A DNA stretch of 64,000 nt. Source: an uncultured Pelagibacteraceae bacterium. GTDB lineage: Bacteria > Pseudomonadota > Alphaproteobacteria > Pelagibacterales > Pelagibacteraceae. This document shows, one piece after another, positions 9,677 through 18,533 of this stretch (position 1 is its first letter; the number at the start of each line of letters is the position of its first letter). Location: contig CACIDN010000001.1 in the NCBI GenBank assembly GCA_902585415.1, positions 46,001 to 110,000 on the forward strand. The letters are read 5' to 3'. The position numbers and the translations under genes were made by a program. The notes under the pieces are model-generated. The model was not told the origin of the DNA, ran no database searches, and saw only the letters and a list, made by a program, of their open reading frames with translations.

Positions 9677-10521
9677 TTTCTGATTAAAGTTCCTGATCCT
9701 TTATCTGAAAAAATTTCAAATAATATTGAATGTTTTTTTCTACCATCAATTATTGCAACAGCGGTTACTCCATTATTAATAGCGTCTAAACATGTATTAA
9801 TCTTTGGTATCATTCCCTCGGTTATTGTTTCATCTTTGATCATCTCTAGAATTTTGGAAGAGGAAACTTCTTGTATTAGCTTTTTATTTTTGTCTAAAAC
9901 TCCTTCCACATTAGTCATTAAAAGCAATCTTCTTGATTTGAGCGATTTAGCTATTGCCCCTGCAGCAGTGTCTCCGTTTATATTATAAGTTTGTAGATCT
10001 TTTCCTAATCCTAAAGGAGAAATTACAGGAATAAAATTTTCATTTAATATTTTATCAATAACATTAGTATCAATTTTTTTAGGCACACCTACAAAGCCCA
10101 ATTCACTTGACTCTGGGTCAACATAAATAATATTATTTTTTTTTGTATTAATTGAAACTCCTTTTGTCCCTTTTTCCTCTAATGATTTAACAATATCATT
10201 ATTAAAATCTATAAGAACATTTTCTACAATATTTATGATTTTTTTGTCTGTTACTCTTAAACCTCTTATAAACTTTGATTTAATGTTTGATTTATCTAAT
10301 TCTCTTTTTATTCTAGGACCTCCACCATGCACTATAATAACAGATAGCCTTAACTCGTTTAATATTTTTAAATCAGATATAAAATTATTAAAAATTTCTC
10401 TGTCAATAAATACGTTACCCCCGTATTTTATTACTATTAATTCATTTTTATATTTTTGAACGTATTTGTGAACTTCGTCAATAGGAGGACCATCTTTAGG
10501 TAAAATTTTTTCTAGTTCCAT
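9673..10521 (-). CDS. argB: Acetylglutamate kinase
   Basis: IVIKYGGNVF, VIIVHGGGPRI, NINGDTAAGAIAKSL, LMTNVEGVLD. Confidence 0.95.
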   Translation of the reverse strand: MELEKILPKDGPPIDEVHKYVQKYKNELIVIKYGGNVFIDREIFNNFISDLKILNELRLSVIIVHGGGPRIKRELDKSNIKSKFIRGLRVTDKKIINIVENVLIDFNNDIVKSLEEKGTKGVSINTKKNNIIYVDPESSELGFVGVPKKIDTNVIDKILNENFIPVISPLGLGKDLQTYNINGDTAAGAIAKSLKSRRLLLMTNVEGVLDKNKKLIQEVSSSKILEMIKDETITEGMIPKINTCLDAINNGVTAVAIIDGRKKHSILFEIFSDKGSGTLIRK

Positions 10522-12198
10522 TTAAGAGGCGGTTTTAACAGTAGTTCTTTTCATAATTACATACTGTTGGGCCATAGTAAGAATATTGTTTGCGGTCCAA
10601 TACAGCACAAGTCCTGATGGAAAAGGAGCTAAAATTATTGTTAAAAATAATGGAAAAAACATAAAAATTTTTTTTTGTATTTCATCCTGAGGGGCCGGAT
10701 TTAGTTTTTGCTGCAGCCACATTGTAAAACCCATCATTACAGGAAGAGCCCCAATAATCATGAAAGATGGTGGATCCCATGGAATTAAACCAAATAAATT
10801 AAAAATTGAAGTTGGGTCCTTTTCAGACAAATCTTTTATCCATCCAAAAAAAGGCTGATGCCTCATTTCAATTGTTACAAATAACATTTTATAAATTGCA
10901 AAGAAGAAGGGTATAGAAATCAAAATTGGTAAACAGCCTGATACTGGATTAATGCCTTCTTTCTTATATAGTTGCATCATTGCCTGTTGTAACTTCATTT
11001 TATCATCTTTGTGAATTTCTTTTAGACGAGCCATCTCGGGTTGAACTAACTTCATACGGCTCATTGATTTAAAAGCATAATTATTTAATGGAAAAAACGC
11101 TAATCTTAAACAGACAGTTATTAGTATTATTGCAATTCCATAATTACCTGCGAGTTTAAAGAAATAATCATTTAAAAAAAATAGAGGTTTTACTATCCAA
11201 TAAAACCAACCCCAATCAATTACAAGATCAAACTTTTTAAGACCTAAACTTTCATTGTAACCATCAATAACATTTACTTCTTTTGCTGCAACAACTACAT
11301 TAATAAGATTACTAATTTGGGCATTCGGTTTTGAGTCATAGGAGTCTGTTTCTATATAGTTTACTTTGAATTTTTCGTTGTATTCAAAGTCAGCTCTAAA
11401 TTTTTTATTTTTTTGTGGAATTATACTTGTTAACCAATATTTATCAGTTATTCCTAAAAATCCGTCATTAGCATTTATTGAATATTTTTTGTCTAAGATA
11501 TCTTTGTAATCTTTTTCGATCAGTTGATCATCTAAAACTCCAAGTGGTCCCTCATGTAAAATAAAAAAGTCTATAATCTCTGGAATTTTAGTTCTAATAA
11601 TTTGTGCATATGGGTAAAAACTATAAATCTTATCTGAACTATTTTTAATTTTTTGTTCTATGGTGAATAAATATTGGTTGTCAATTTTTATAATCTTCTC
11701 AAAAGTTAATCCCTGACTATTTTTCCAAATAAGTGTCACGTCATCATTTGGTGTAAGTTTTGAATTACCCTCAATTTTCCAAATTGTTTTATTATTAGGA
11801 ATATCTATATTTTTATTGTTAGATGCCCAACCAGACTCAATATAATAGCCATTTGAAGTTGATTTGGGATTTAATAAAGTTACGAATTGATTGGAGTCAA
11901 GTTGAGTTTTATATTTTTTGAAAATTAAATCATCTATAGCTGCACCTTTTAATGAAACTGAGCCCTTAATACTTTCATTTTCGAAATAAAATCTGTCATT
12001 TAATTTTAATGCTTCTTCTCTAGATAGATTGGTAATTTTTTCAGTAGTGTCTATATTTGGAGCATCACTATTGTTAACAATTTTTTCTTTTTCTTTTCTT
12101 TCTTTTATTTTTTCCGGTGATGGTTGAAAAAATAGGCTCCACATCACTATGATAGCTAAACTAAGAGATATAGCGGCAATTATATTTTTTGTATCCAT
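10522..12198 (-). CDS. yidC: Membrane protein insertase YidC
   Basis: C-terminal YidC/Oxa1 domain (NYGIAIILITVCLRLAFFPLNNYAFKSM, GCLPILISIPFFFAIYKML). Confidence 0.96.
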   Translation of the reverse strand: MDTKNIIAAISLSLAIIVMWSLFFQPSPEKIKERKEKEKIVNNSDAPNIDTTEKITNLSREEALKLNDRFYFENESIKGSVSLKGAAIDDLIFKKYKTQLDSNQFVTLLNPKSTSNGYYIESGWASNNKNIDIPNNKTIWKIEGNSKLTPNDDVTLIWKNSQGLTFEKIIKIDNQYLFTIEQKIKNSSDKIYSFYPYAQIIRTKIPEIIDFFILHEGPLGVLDDQLIEKDYKDILDKKYSINANDGFLGITDKYWLTSIIPQKNKKFRADFEYNEKFKVNYIETDSYDSKPNAQISNLINVVVAAKEVNVIDGYNESLGLKKFDLVIDWGWFYWIVKPLFFLNDYFFKLAGNYGIAIILITVCLRLAFFPLNNYAFKSMSRMKLVQPEMARLKEIHKDDKMKLQQAMMQLYKKEGINPVSGCLPILISIPFFFAIYKMLFVTIEMRHQPFFGWIKDLSEKDPTSIFNLFGLIPWDPPSFMIIGALPVMMGFTMWLQQKLNPAPQDEIQKKIFMFFPLFLTIILAPFPSGLVLYWTANNILTMAQQYVIMKRTTVKTAS

Positions 12199-12200
12199 AA

Positions 12201-12443
12201 TTATTTTTTGTTTTTTAAAGGCCTGTAACCTTCTCCTCCACCTAAAAATTTAATTGGATGACAAGTTATTAGCCTTAGAAGGCCTTTAATAGATCCTTTT
12301 AGAGGACCATAAGTTTTTAAACAATCAATAAAGTAATCTGAACAAGATGGAAAATATCTACAATTGTTCCCTAACAAAGGGGAAATTAAATATTGATAAA
12401 ATTTGATAATTTTAATTAGTATTATATTAATAAATTTGATCAT
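12201..12443 (-). CDS. yidD: Membrane protein insertion efficiency factor YidD
   Basis: [35 protein letters not shown]. Confidence 0.93.
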   Translation of the reverse strand: MIKFINIILIKIIKFYQYLISPLLGNNCRYFPSCSDYFIDCLKTYGPLKGSIKGLLRLITCHPIKFLGGGEGYRPLKNKK

Positions 12444-12781
12444 AAAATTTTTTTAAAACTTACATGCATTGTTTCTTTAATATCACTGTACTTACTATCT
12501 AAAACATTTTTTTTAGCAATAATTAAGTATGAATATTTTAAATTTATTTTGATAGATTTTAGAATATAGTTTATTATGTTTTTTAATCTCCTTTTAATTT
12601 TGTTTCTTTGAACTGCTTTTCCAAGCTTTCTTTTAGTAATAATACTTAAATTTAATCTATTGTTATTTTTATTTGACAGTTTTTTAAAAAAAATTGTAGA
12701 ATAATAATTATTGATTTTCTTTCCAGATAAAATTTTTTTGAAATCTTCGTTTTTAGAAAGATTTAAAATTTTAATACCCAT
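12440..12781 (-). CDS. rnpA: Ribonuclease P protein component
   Basis: [18 protein letters not shown] motif; between rpmH and yidD. Confidence 0.9.
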   Translation of the reverse strand: MGIKILNLSKNEDFKKILSGKKINNYYSTIFFKKLSNKNNNRLNLSIITKRKLGKAVQRNKIKRRLKNIINYILKSIKINLKYSYLIIAKKNVLDSKYSDIKETMHVSFKKIL

Positions 12782-12915
12782 TATACGGTTAGTTTTTTTC
12801 TACCCTTTTTCCTTCTCCTTGATAGTAGTTTTCTCCCACCTTTTGTTTTCATTTTAGATCTGAAGCCGTGACGCCTTTTTCTAACAAGTCTGCTTGGTTG
12901 ATATGTTCTTTTCAT
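12781..12915 (-). CDS. rpmH: 50S ribosomal protein L34 (absent from the ORF track)
   Basis: Translated by hand: [44 protein letters not shown], 44 aa. Confidence 0.97.
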   Translation of the reverse strand: MKRTYQPSRLVRKRRHGFRSKMKTKGGRKLLSRRRKKGRKKLTV

Positions 12916-13001
12916 AGGTAATATTAAAATATTAGAATTTTCGGGTAGTTATAGAAAATATATATGTATAAGTACAGAAAATTTTTATAATACTTCAACA
13001 T

Positions 13002-13718
13002 ATGGAAAACACAAAAAAATTAAAAATTTATTTAGGTATTTCTTATATAATTTTGATATCCACATTCTTATATTATTTTTTTAGTAAATTTTCTTTACAA
13101 GAAGTATCAACTTATGAGTTTATAAAAAACAATGTAGACTACTTTTCTAATCTAAAAAGTAAAAATTACTTTACATTAATCATAACTTTTTTTTTCTTTG
13201 TAGTTATTTGGGTTTTGCTGCTGGGATTTGGTTCACCAGTCGCTTTAGCATCAGGTTTCATATTTGGAAAATGGATTGGCACAATCTTAATTGCGGTATC
13301 TATATCTATTGGTTCTTTATTACTATATTTAATTACTATTTTCTTTTTTAAAGATTTGGTTCACCAAAAACTTGGTGGTCGGATGGTTTTCTTAAAAGAG
13401 TTATTTAACAGAAATGAATTTTTATATTTTCTAGTTTATAGATTTGTTGGAGGAATACCTTTTTTTATAGCTAATACACTCCCTGTAATATTTAATATAA
13501 AAATAAAAAATTATTTTTTTGGAACTTTAATTGGCATGATACCTCAATTGTTTATTATGGTTTCAATTGGCAGTGGTCTTGAAAAAATTATTGATGCTAA
13601 TACTACTCCACCCTCATTTTTTGAAATAATTTTTTCTAAAGATATATATTTACCTCTTATAGCTTTCTTGTTCATAGTAATAATTAGCATTTTTTTAAAA
13701 AAGCAATTGTATAAATAA
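13002..13718 (+). CDS. TVP38/TMEM64 (DedA-like) family membrane protein
   Basis: SPVALASGFIFGKWIGTILIAVSISIGSLLLYL...YRFVGGIPFFIANTLPVIFNI. Confidence 0.85.
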   Translation: MENTKKLKIYLGISYIILISTFLYYFFSKFSLQEVSTYEFIKNNVDYFSNLKSKNYFTLIITFFFFVVIWVLLLGFGSPVALASGFIFGKWIGTILIAVSISIGSLLLYLITIFFFKDLVHQKLGGRMVFLKELFNRNEFLYFLVYRFVGGIPFFIANTLPVIFNIKIKNYFFGTLIGMIPQLFIMVSIGSGLEKIIDANTTPPSFFEIIFSKDIYLPLIAFLFIVIISIFLKKQLYK

Positions 13719-13724
13719 AATAAT

Positions 13725-13800
13725 TGGTGCCCCTTGCCCGACTTGCACGGACGACTTTTTCCTTACCATGGAAATACTCTACTACCTGAGTTAAAGGGGC
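13725..13800 (-). tRNA. tRNA-Thr (anticodon GGT), CCA encoded
   Basis: Cloverleaf GCCCCTT TA ACTC AGGTAGTA GAGT A TTTCC ATGGTAA GGAAA AAGTC GTCCG TGCAAGT CGGGC AAGGGGC A CCA; all four stems pair. Confidence 0.9.
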
Positions 13801-13898
13801 TTTTTAGAAGTGATCAATTTACTGTATAAAATTAATTTTTTCAAATTATTGCCTTATTTTTTTTTTTTAATATAAGTATAATTTTGTTAAGGAAATTT

Positions 13899-14093
13899 AT
13901 GGGAATTCACTACGATTATAAATCTACAAGAGGCGCCAAGGCTATGGAGAAGCAAGCTAAAAGAGAAAAAAAGCTTGCTGAGAAAAGAGCAAAAAAACAA
14001 CTTAAGTCTGGCTTAAATAAAAAAGAGGATGAAACAATCCCTATTGATCAAGTAGTCACACTAGAACACTTAACAAATCCTGAAAAAAAATAA
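13899..14093 (+). CDS. Small basic protein of unknown function
   Basis: MGIHYDYKSTRGAKAMEKQAKREKKLAEKRAKKQ...; short ORF with an ATG at 13899. Confidence 0.6.
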   Translation: MGIHYDYKSTRGAKAMEKQAKREKKLAEKRAKKQLKSGLNKKEDETIPIDQVVTLEHLTNPEKK

Positions 14094-14098
14094 CAAGA

Positions 14099-14209
14099 AT
14101 GAATAACAAAAGAAAGCCCTCAAAGCTTGATCTTGAAAGGGCTTTACGTCAAAACTTAAGAAAAAGAAAAATTTTCAAAAAACCAAAAAAAAAAAATGAT
14201 ACTAAATGA
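14099..14209 (+). CDS. Very small basic ORF (36 aa) overlapping the dcd start
   Basis: MNNKRKPSKLDLERALRQNLRKRKIFKKPKKKNDTK*; between 13899-14093 and dcd, not in the ORF track. Confidence 0.5.
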   Translation: MNNKRKPSKLDLERALRQNLRKRKIFKKPKKKNDTK

Positions 14210-14747
14210 TAAACAAATAAAAAAGTTATCTGAAGAAGAAGAAATGATAACACCTTTCGTCCCAGAAAGTATATCAAAAGGTATAAGTCACGGACTTAAC
14301 TCTTTTGGTTATGACTTAAGATGTGGCTCAGAATTTAAAATATTTACAAATATAAAAGGTGCTACAGCTGACCCAAAAAATTTTAGTGAGGATAATTTTG
14401 TGACAGTTAAAGGTGAAGAGTCCATATTAATACCTCCAAATTCATTTGCACTAGCAAGTAGTTTAGAATATTTCAAGATGCCAAGAAATGTCACAGGACT
14501 TGTTACAGCTAAATCTACTTATGCAAGATGCGGGTTAGGTACTCCTCCAACAGTTTTAGAAGCAGGATGGCATGGAAATTTAGTTTTAGAGTTTTCTAAT
14601 CACACAAGTAATTCTATAAAACTTTATGCCAATAGTGGCGCTGCACAAATATTATTTTTCAAAGGAGATCAACCGGAGGTTTCTTACTCAGATAGAAAAG
14701 GTAAGTATCATGGCCAAGTTGGAATTACTCTAGCAAAATCAAAATAA
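14196..14747 (+). CDS. dcd: dCTP deaminase
   Basis: GFDLRCG-like SYGYDLRCGSEF, AKSTYARCGL, LEAGWHGNLVLEFSN, GAAQILFF. Confidence 0.95.
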   Translation: MILNDKQIKKLSEEEEMITPFVPESISKGISHGLNSFGYDLRCGSEFKIFTNIKGATADPKNFSEDNFVTVKGEESILIPPNSFALASSLEYFKMPRNVTGLVTAKSTYARCGLGTPPTVLEAGWHGNLVLEFSNHTSNSIKLYANSGAAQILFFKGDQPEVSYSDRKGKYHGQVGITLAKSK

Positions 14748-16016
14748 ATGAAAAGATTTTTAATAAATGGCCCTAACAAAGGTGTTAAGGGTGAAATTAA
14801 TGTAAGTGGTGCTAAAAATTCTTGCTTGCCTTTAATGGCAGCTTCAATTTTGTTTAAGAAAAAAGTTATTTTAAGAAATGCACCCTTTGTGAAGGATGTT
14901 TTGACCATGAAAGATTTGCTTATATCTTTAGGTTCAAAAGTTGAGCTCATAAAAGAAAAAAAAATTATTAAAATAACAAATAACAAAAAACATAAATTAA
15001 TTGTTCCATACAATTTAGTTTCTACTATGAGAGCAGGCGTTTTAACAATGGGACCTTTATTAGCCAGATATCCAAAAAGTAAAATTAGAGTTGCTTTAGG
15101 TGGAGGTTGTGCTTTAGGTATTAGAGACACTTCTTGGCATCTTTCAGGATTTAAAAGTCTTGGTGCGGATAATACTCTTAACAGAGGTTATGTGAACATC
15201 TACTCAAAAAATGGTTTAAAAGGAAATATTTTTAAATTTCCAAAAGTTACTGTTACAGGAAGTTCAAATTTGATTATGGCATCAGTGCTTATAAAGGGAG
15301 AACACATAATCAAAAATATTTCAATAGAACCTGAAGTAAAAGATTTGATTAAGTTTTTAAATAATTCTGGGGCAAATATAAAGTTTATAGGAAAAAGATC
15401 TATAAAAATTCAAGGGGTTAATGAACTTGTAAATGGCGATCATACCATTATTGGTGATAGGATTGAAGCTTTTAGCTACTTATGTGTCGCTGCGATAACG
15501 AATGGAAAAATCAAGGTAAAAAAAGTTGATCCCAAATACTTAAATGCAGAATTAAGAATATTAAAAAAAATCGGATACAAAATAGAAACTAATGTGAATT
15601 CAATCATGATTTCACCAGGTAAAAAAACAAAACCTATATCAATTAAAACTGGTCCTTGGCCACAATTTGCCACTGACAATATGCCAATTATTCTCGCAGT
15701 TTTAACAAAGGTTTCTGGAAAAAGTGTAATTGAAGAAACAATATTCTCCAATAGATTTATGGCGGTCCCAGAGTTAAAAAGAATGGGCGCAAAAATATCA
15801 ATAAAAAAAAATAAGGCATTTGTTATTGGACAAAAAAAATTAAATGCTGCAGATTGTATTTCATCAGATTTGAGAACCACATTTTCAATAATCTTAGGAG
15901 CAATATCGGCCGAGGGATCTTCTACAATATCCAGAATTTATCATGGTTTAAGAGGTTATGAAAACTTAAAAATTAAGCTCAAAAAATTAGGTATTAAAAT
16001 CAAACTAAAAAAATAA
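14748..16016 (+). CDS. murA: UDP-N-acetylglucosamine 1-carboxyvinyltransferase
   Basis: INGPNKGVKGEINVSGAKNSCLPLMAASIL, GGCALGIRDTSWHLSGF, ATDNMPI. Confidence 0.95.
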   Translation: MKRFLINGPNKGVKGEINVSGAKNSCLPLMAASILFKKKVILRNAPFVKDVLTMKDLLISLGSKVELIKEKKIIKITNNKKHKLIVPYNLVSTMRAGVLTMGPLLARYPKSKIRVALGGGCALGIRDTSWHLSGFKSLGADNTLNRGYVNIYSKNGLKGNIFKFPKVTVTGSSNLIMASVLIKGEHIIKNISIEPEVKDLIKFLNNSGANIKFIGKRSIKIQGVNELVNGDHTIIGDRIEAFSYLCVAAITNGKIKVKKVDPKYLNAELRILKKIGYKIETNVNSIMISPGKKTKPISIKTGPWPQFATDNMPIILAVLTKVSGKSVIEETIFSNRFMAVPELKRMGAKISIKKNKAFVIGQKKLNAADCISSDLRTTFSIILGAISAEGSSTISRIYHGLRGYENLKIKLKKLGIKIKLKK

Positions 16017-16417
16017 TGCCCAAGAAATATTTAGCTAAAATTTTAGCAAGAGATTTGAATGGATTAAACCTGATTTCTTTATATTGTCACAAATCAATTT
16101 TAAAAGTATCAGACATTAAATTTCTAAAAAAAAATAAGATTTTTCTATTATCTTTACAGAGAAACTCAATTAAAGCCAAAAACAAAAATAAAGTATTGAG
16201 CATATGTAAATTCGAATTTATTGATCATGCTAGGTCAAAAAATATAAATCAATATTCATCAAAAGAAAACTTGTCACTTCTTGCTATAGATACTATTAAA
16301 ACAAAAAATTGCTTCGAATTTAATTTGTTATTTTCTAATAATGGCTTTATAACGTTATTCTCAGAAATTATAGAAGTTACACTTGAAGACTTAAAAGAAA
16401 TTAAAAATGATTTATAG
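16016..16417 (+). CDS. DUF2948 family protein
   Basis: Position between murA and hisD; ARDLNGLNLIS...ALEVIDVTLEDLKEI-like pattern. Confidence 0.65.
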   Translation: MPKKYLAKILARDLNGLNLISLYCHKSILKVSDIKFLKKNKIFLLSLQRNSIKAKNKNKVLSICKFEFIDHARSKNINQYSSKENLSLLAIDTIKTKNCFEFNLLFSNNGFITLFSEIIEVTLEDLKEIKNDL

Positions 16418-17687
16418 ATTAAACGCAAATAGTAAAAATTTTCAAAAGGATCTAATTAAAAAAATAAATAAGAGGTCAGTTTTTTCTGATAAGGATTATA
16501 ATGTTGCAAAAAAAATCATTTCAGATGTAAAAAAAAATGGTGATAAAGCAGTACTTAAATATGAAAAAAAATTTAATAAAAATAACAAGCTTAAAACAAA
16601 TAATGACAATTTAATTAGAAATATTAAAAAATTAAATCCAAAAGTAAAAGATTCTATAGATTTCGCATTCCAAAGAATTCTATCATTTCATAAAAACCAA
16701 AAGTCAAAAGACATTAAATTTTCAGATAGATTAAATAACAGAATTGATTACAAGTACAAACCGTTGAATTCAGTTGGAATTTATATACCTGGTGGCAATG
16801 CAAGTTTTCCTTCTACAGTTTTAATGAATGCAATTCCCGCTATGTTGGCAGGTGTTAAGAGAATTGTTATTGCTAATCCCGTAAGAGGTAAAGATCAAAG
16901 TGCTGCTGTTTTATACGCTGCTAAAAAGTGTGGTGTAAAAGAAATTTATAGAGTAGGCGGAGCACAAGCTATAGCCGCTCTTACTTACGGAACAAAAACA
17001 ATCAAACGAGTAGATAAAATAGTTGGACCAGGCAATATTTATGTCGCAGCAGCGAAAAAAATAGTTTTTGGTGAAGTTGGCATTGATATGATTGCTGGTC
17101 CATCGGAGATAACAGTCGTTGCAGATAAAACCTCAAATATAAAATGGGTTGCAGCTGACTTAATTGGTCAAGCAGAACACGATATTAATGCTCAATGCAT
17201 CCTTATTTCAAAGAATAAAGAATTAATTGATAAAGTTCAAAAAGAATTAGTAATACAGTTACAAAGTTTGCCACGTAAAAAAATTGCATTAGGTAGCTTA
17301 AAAAAAAATGGTTTATTGATTTTTGCAAATTCAGATAAAAAAATTTCTGATACTATAAACATTATAGCACCAGAACACTTAGAACTTAGTTTAGATAAAT
17401 ATAAATCTATTTTAAAAAATATAAAAAACGCAGGCTCGATATGTACTGGGAAATATTCAGCGATGGCTGTGACAGATTATTGTGCGGGTAGCAATCATAC
17501 TTTACCTACACACTCCTCAGCAAAATTTTTCAGCGGGCTATCTGTATTTGATTTTTTTAAAAGAATTTCTTATATAAATTTATCAAAAAAGGGTATTGAA
17601 ACTATTGGTGAAAAAGTTATAAATCTTGCAACTTATGAAGGTTTAGATGGACACGCTAAATCAGTTAAATTAAGAATAGGAGAATAA
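16407..17687 (+). CDS. hisD: Histidinol dehydrogenase
   Basis: SVGIYIPGGNASFPSTVLMNAIPA, VDKIVGPGNIYVAAAKK, DMIAGPSEITVVAD, DYCAGSNHTLPT. Confidence 0.96.
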   Translation: MIYRLNANSKNFQKDLIKKINKRSVFSDKDYNVAKKIISDVKKNGDKAVLKYEKKFNKNNKLKTNNDNLIRNIKKLNPKVKDSIDFAFQRILSFHKNQKSKDIKFSDRLNNRIDYKYKPLNSVGIYIPGGNASFPSTVLMNAIPAMLAGVKRIVIANPVRGKDQSAAVLYAAKKCGVKEIYRVGGAQAIAALTYGTKTIKRVDKIVGPGNIYVAAAKKIVFGEVGIDMIAGPSEITVVADKTSNIKWVAADLIGQAEHDINAQCILISKNKELIDKVQKELVIQLQSLPRKKIALGSLKKNGLLIFANSDKKISDTINIIAPEHLELSLDKYKSILKNIKNAGSICTGKYSAMAVTDYCAGSNHTLPTHSSAKFFSGLSVFDFFKRISYINLSKKGIETIGEKVINLATYEGLDGHAKSVKLRIGE

Positions 17688-17690
17688 TAT

Positions 17691-17906
17691 TTGACAAAAC
17701 AAGACTCTTTAGAATTTAAAGGAAAAGTTATTGATCTTTTACCAAATGCAATGTTTAGAGTAAAGTTGGAGAACAACCATATTGTAACTGCTCACACCGC
17801 AGGAAAGTTAAGAAAAAATAGAATTCGGGTTTTGCAAGGAGATAATGTTACAGTAGAAGTCACCCCTTATGATTTAACAAAAGGGCGTATCATATTTAGA
17901 TTTTAA
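17691..17906 (+). CDS. infA: Translation initiation factor IF-1 (TTG start)
   Basis: [60 protein letters not shown]. Confidence 0.95.
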   Translation: MTKQDSLEFKGKVIDLLPNAMFRVKLENNHIVTAHTAGKLRKNRIRVLQGDNVTVEVTPYDLTKGRIIFRF

Positions 17907-17907
17907 T

Positions 17908-17982
17908 GGCCTTGTAGCTCAGTAGTAGAGCAGTACCCTGAAAAGGTATGTGTCGTAAGTGCGATTCTTACCAAGGCCACCA
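17908..17982 (+). tRNA. tRNA-Phe (anticodon GAA), CCA encoded
   Basis: GGCCTTG TA GCTC AGTAGTA GAGC A GTACC CTGAAAA GGTAT GTGTC GTAAG TGCGATT CTTAC CAAGGCC A CCA. Confidence 0.9.
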
Positions 17983-18089
17983 CCAAAGTGACATTAAGTC
18001 AATTTAAATTACTTGCATTAAATTTAGAAATCTAATAACAACCTTTTAGCTTAATTAAGCTTAAGTATAACAAACAAAGAAAGAGTAAA

Positions 18090-18299
18090 ATGAGTCTAAA
18101 AGGTAAAGTAAAGTGGTTTAATGGAAAAAAAGGTTATGGTTTCATTGAACGAGAAGACAAAGAAAAAGATGTATTCGTACATGCTTCAGCTGTAAGAGAA
18201 GCAGGTTTAAGATTCTTAAACGAAGGTGACGAGCTTACATTTGAAGTTGAAGACGGAGATAAAGGTCCTGCCGCAGTAAAACTGCAAAAAACCTCTTAA
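18090..18299 (+). CDS. Cold-shock domain protein (CspA family)
   Basis: [37 protein letters not shown]-like ending. Confidence 0.95.
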   Translation: MSLKGKVKWFNGKKGYGFIEREDKEKDVFVHASAVREAGLRFLNEGDELTFEVEDGDKGPAAVKLQKTS

Positions 18300-18317
18300 T
18301 TCTAATTCATCAAATTA

Positions 18318-18366
18318 ATTGTATAGGGATAAAAAAGCAAATGAGCTTCTAATATTCCTATACAAT
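18318..18366 (+). other. Imperfect hairpin downstream of the csp gene
   Basis: ATTGTATAGGGAT ... ATTCCTATACAAT with an inner AAGC-aaatga-GCTT hairpin; ATCAAAT/ATTTGAT flanks could extend it. Confidence 0.5.
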
Positions 18367-18407
18367 CAACTGTTGATTTATTTGATTAAACTGTTAATAA
18401 AATCGCA

Positions 18408-18482
18408 ATGATTAAGATTGTTAAAAACTTAGTATTATCTCACAGACACCATTTTCATGCTGGCTGCACGCTAGCTATTTAA
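18408..18482 (+). CDS. Putative His-rich leader peptide upstream of tRNA-His/hisS/hisZ/hisG
   Basis: ATG ATT AAG ATT GTT AAA AAC TTA GTA TTA TCT CAC AGA CAC CAT TTT CAT GCT GGC TGC ACG CTA GCT ATT TAA = MIKIVKNLVLSHRHHFHAGCTLAI*; hairpin GCTGGC-TGCAC-GCTAGC at 18459-18475 follows the His codons. Confidence 0.5.
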   Translation: MIKIVKNLVLSHRHHFHAGCTLAI

Positions 18483-18533
18483 TCATTATATAAATTTAAA
18501 AATATCCACAATTAGTATAAAACAAAGATAGGA

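Noticed and set aside
18048-18061. 14-nt palindrome AGCTTAATTAAGCT upstream of csp
   Set aside because: Short and AT-rich; expected by chance at this composition, no matching second copy seen.
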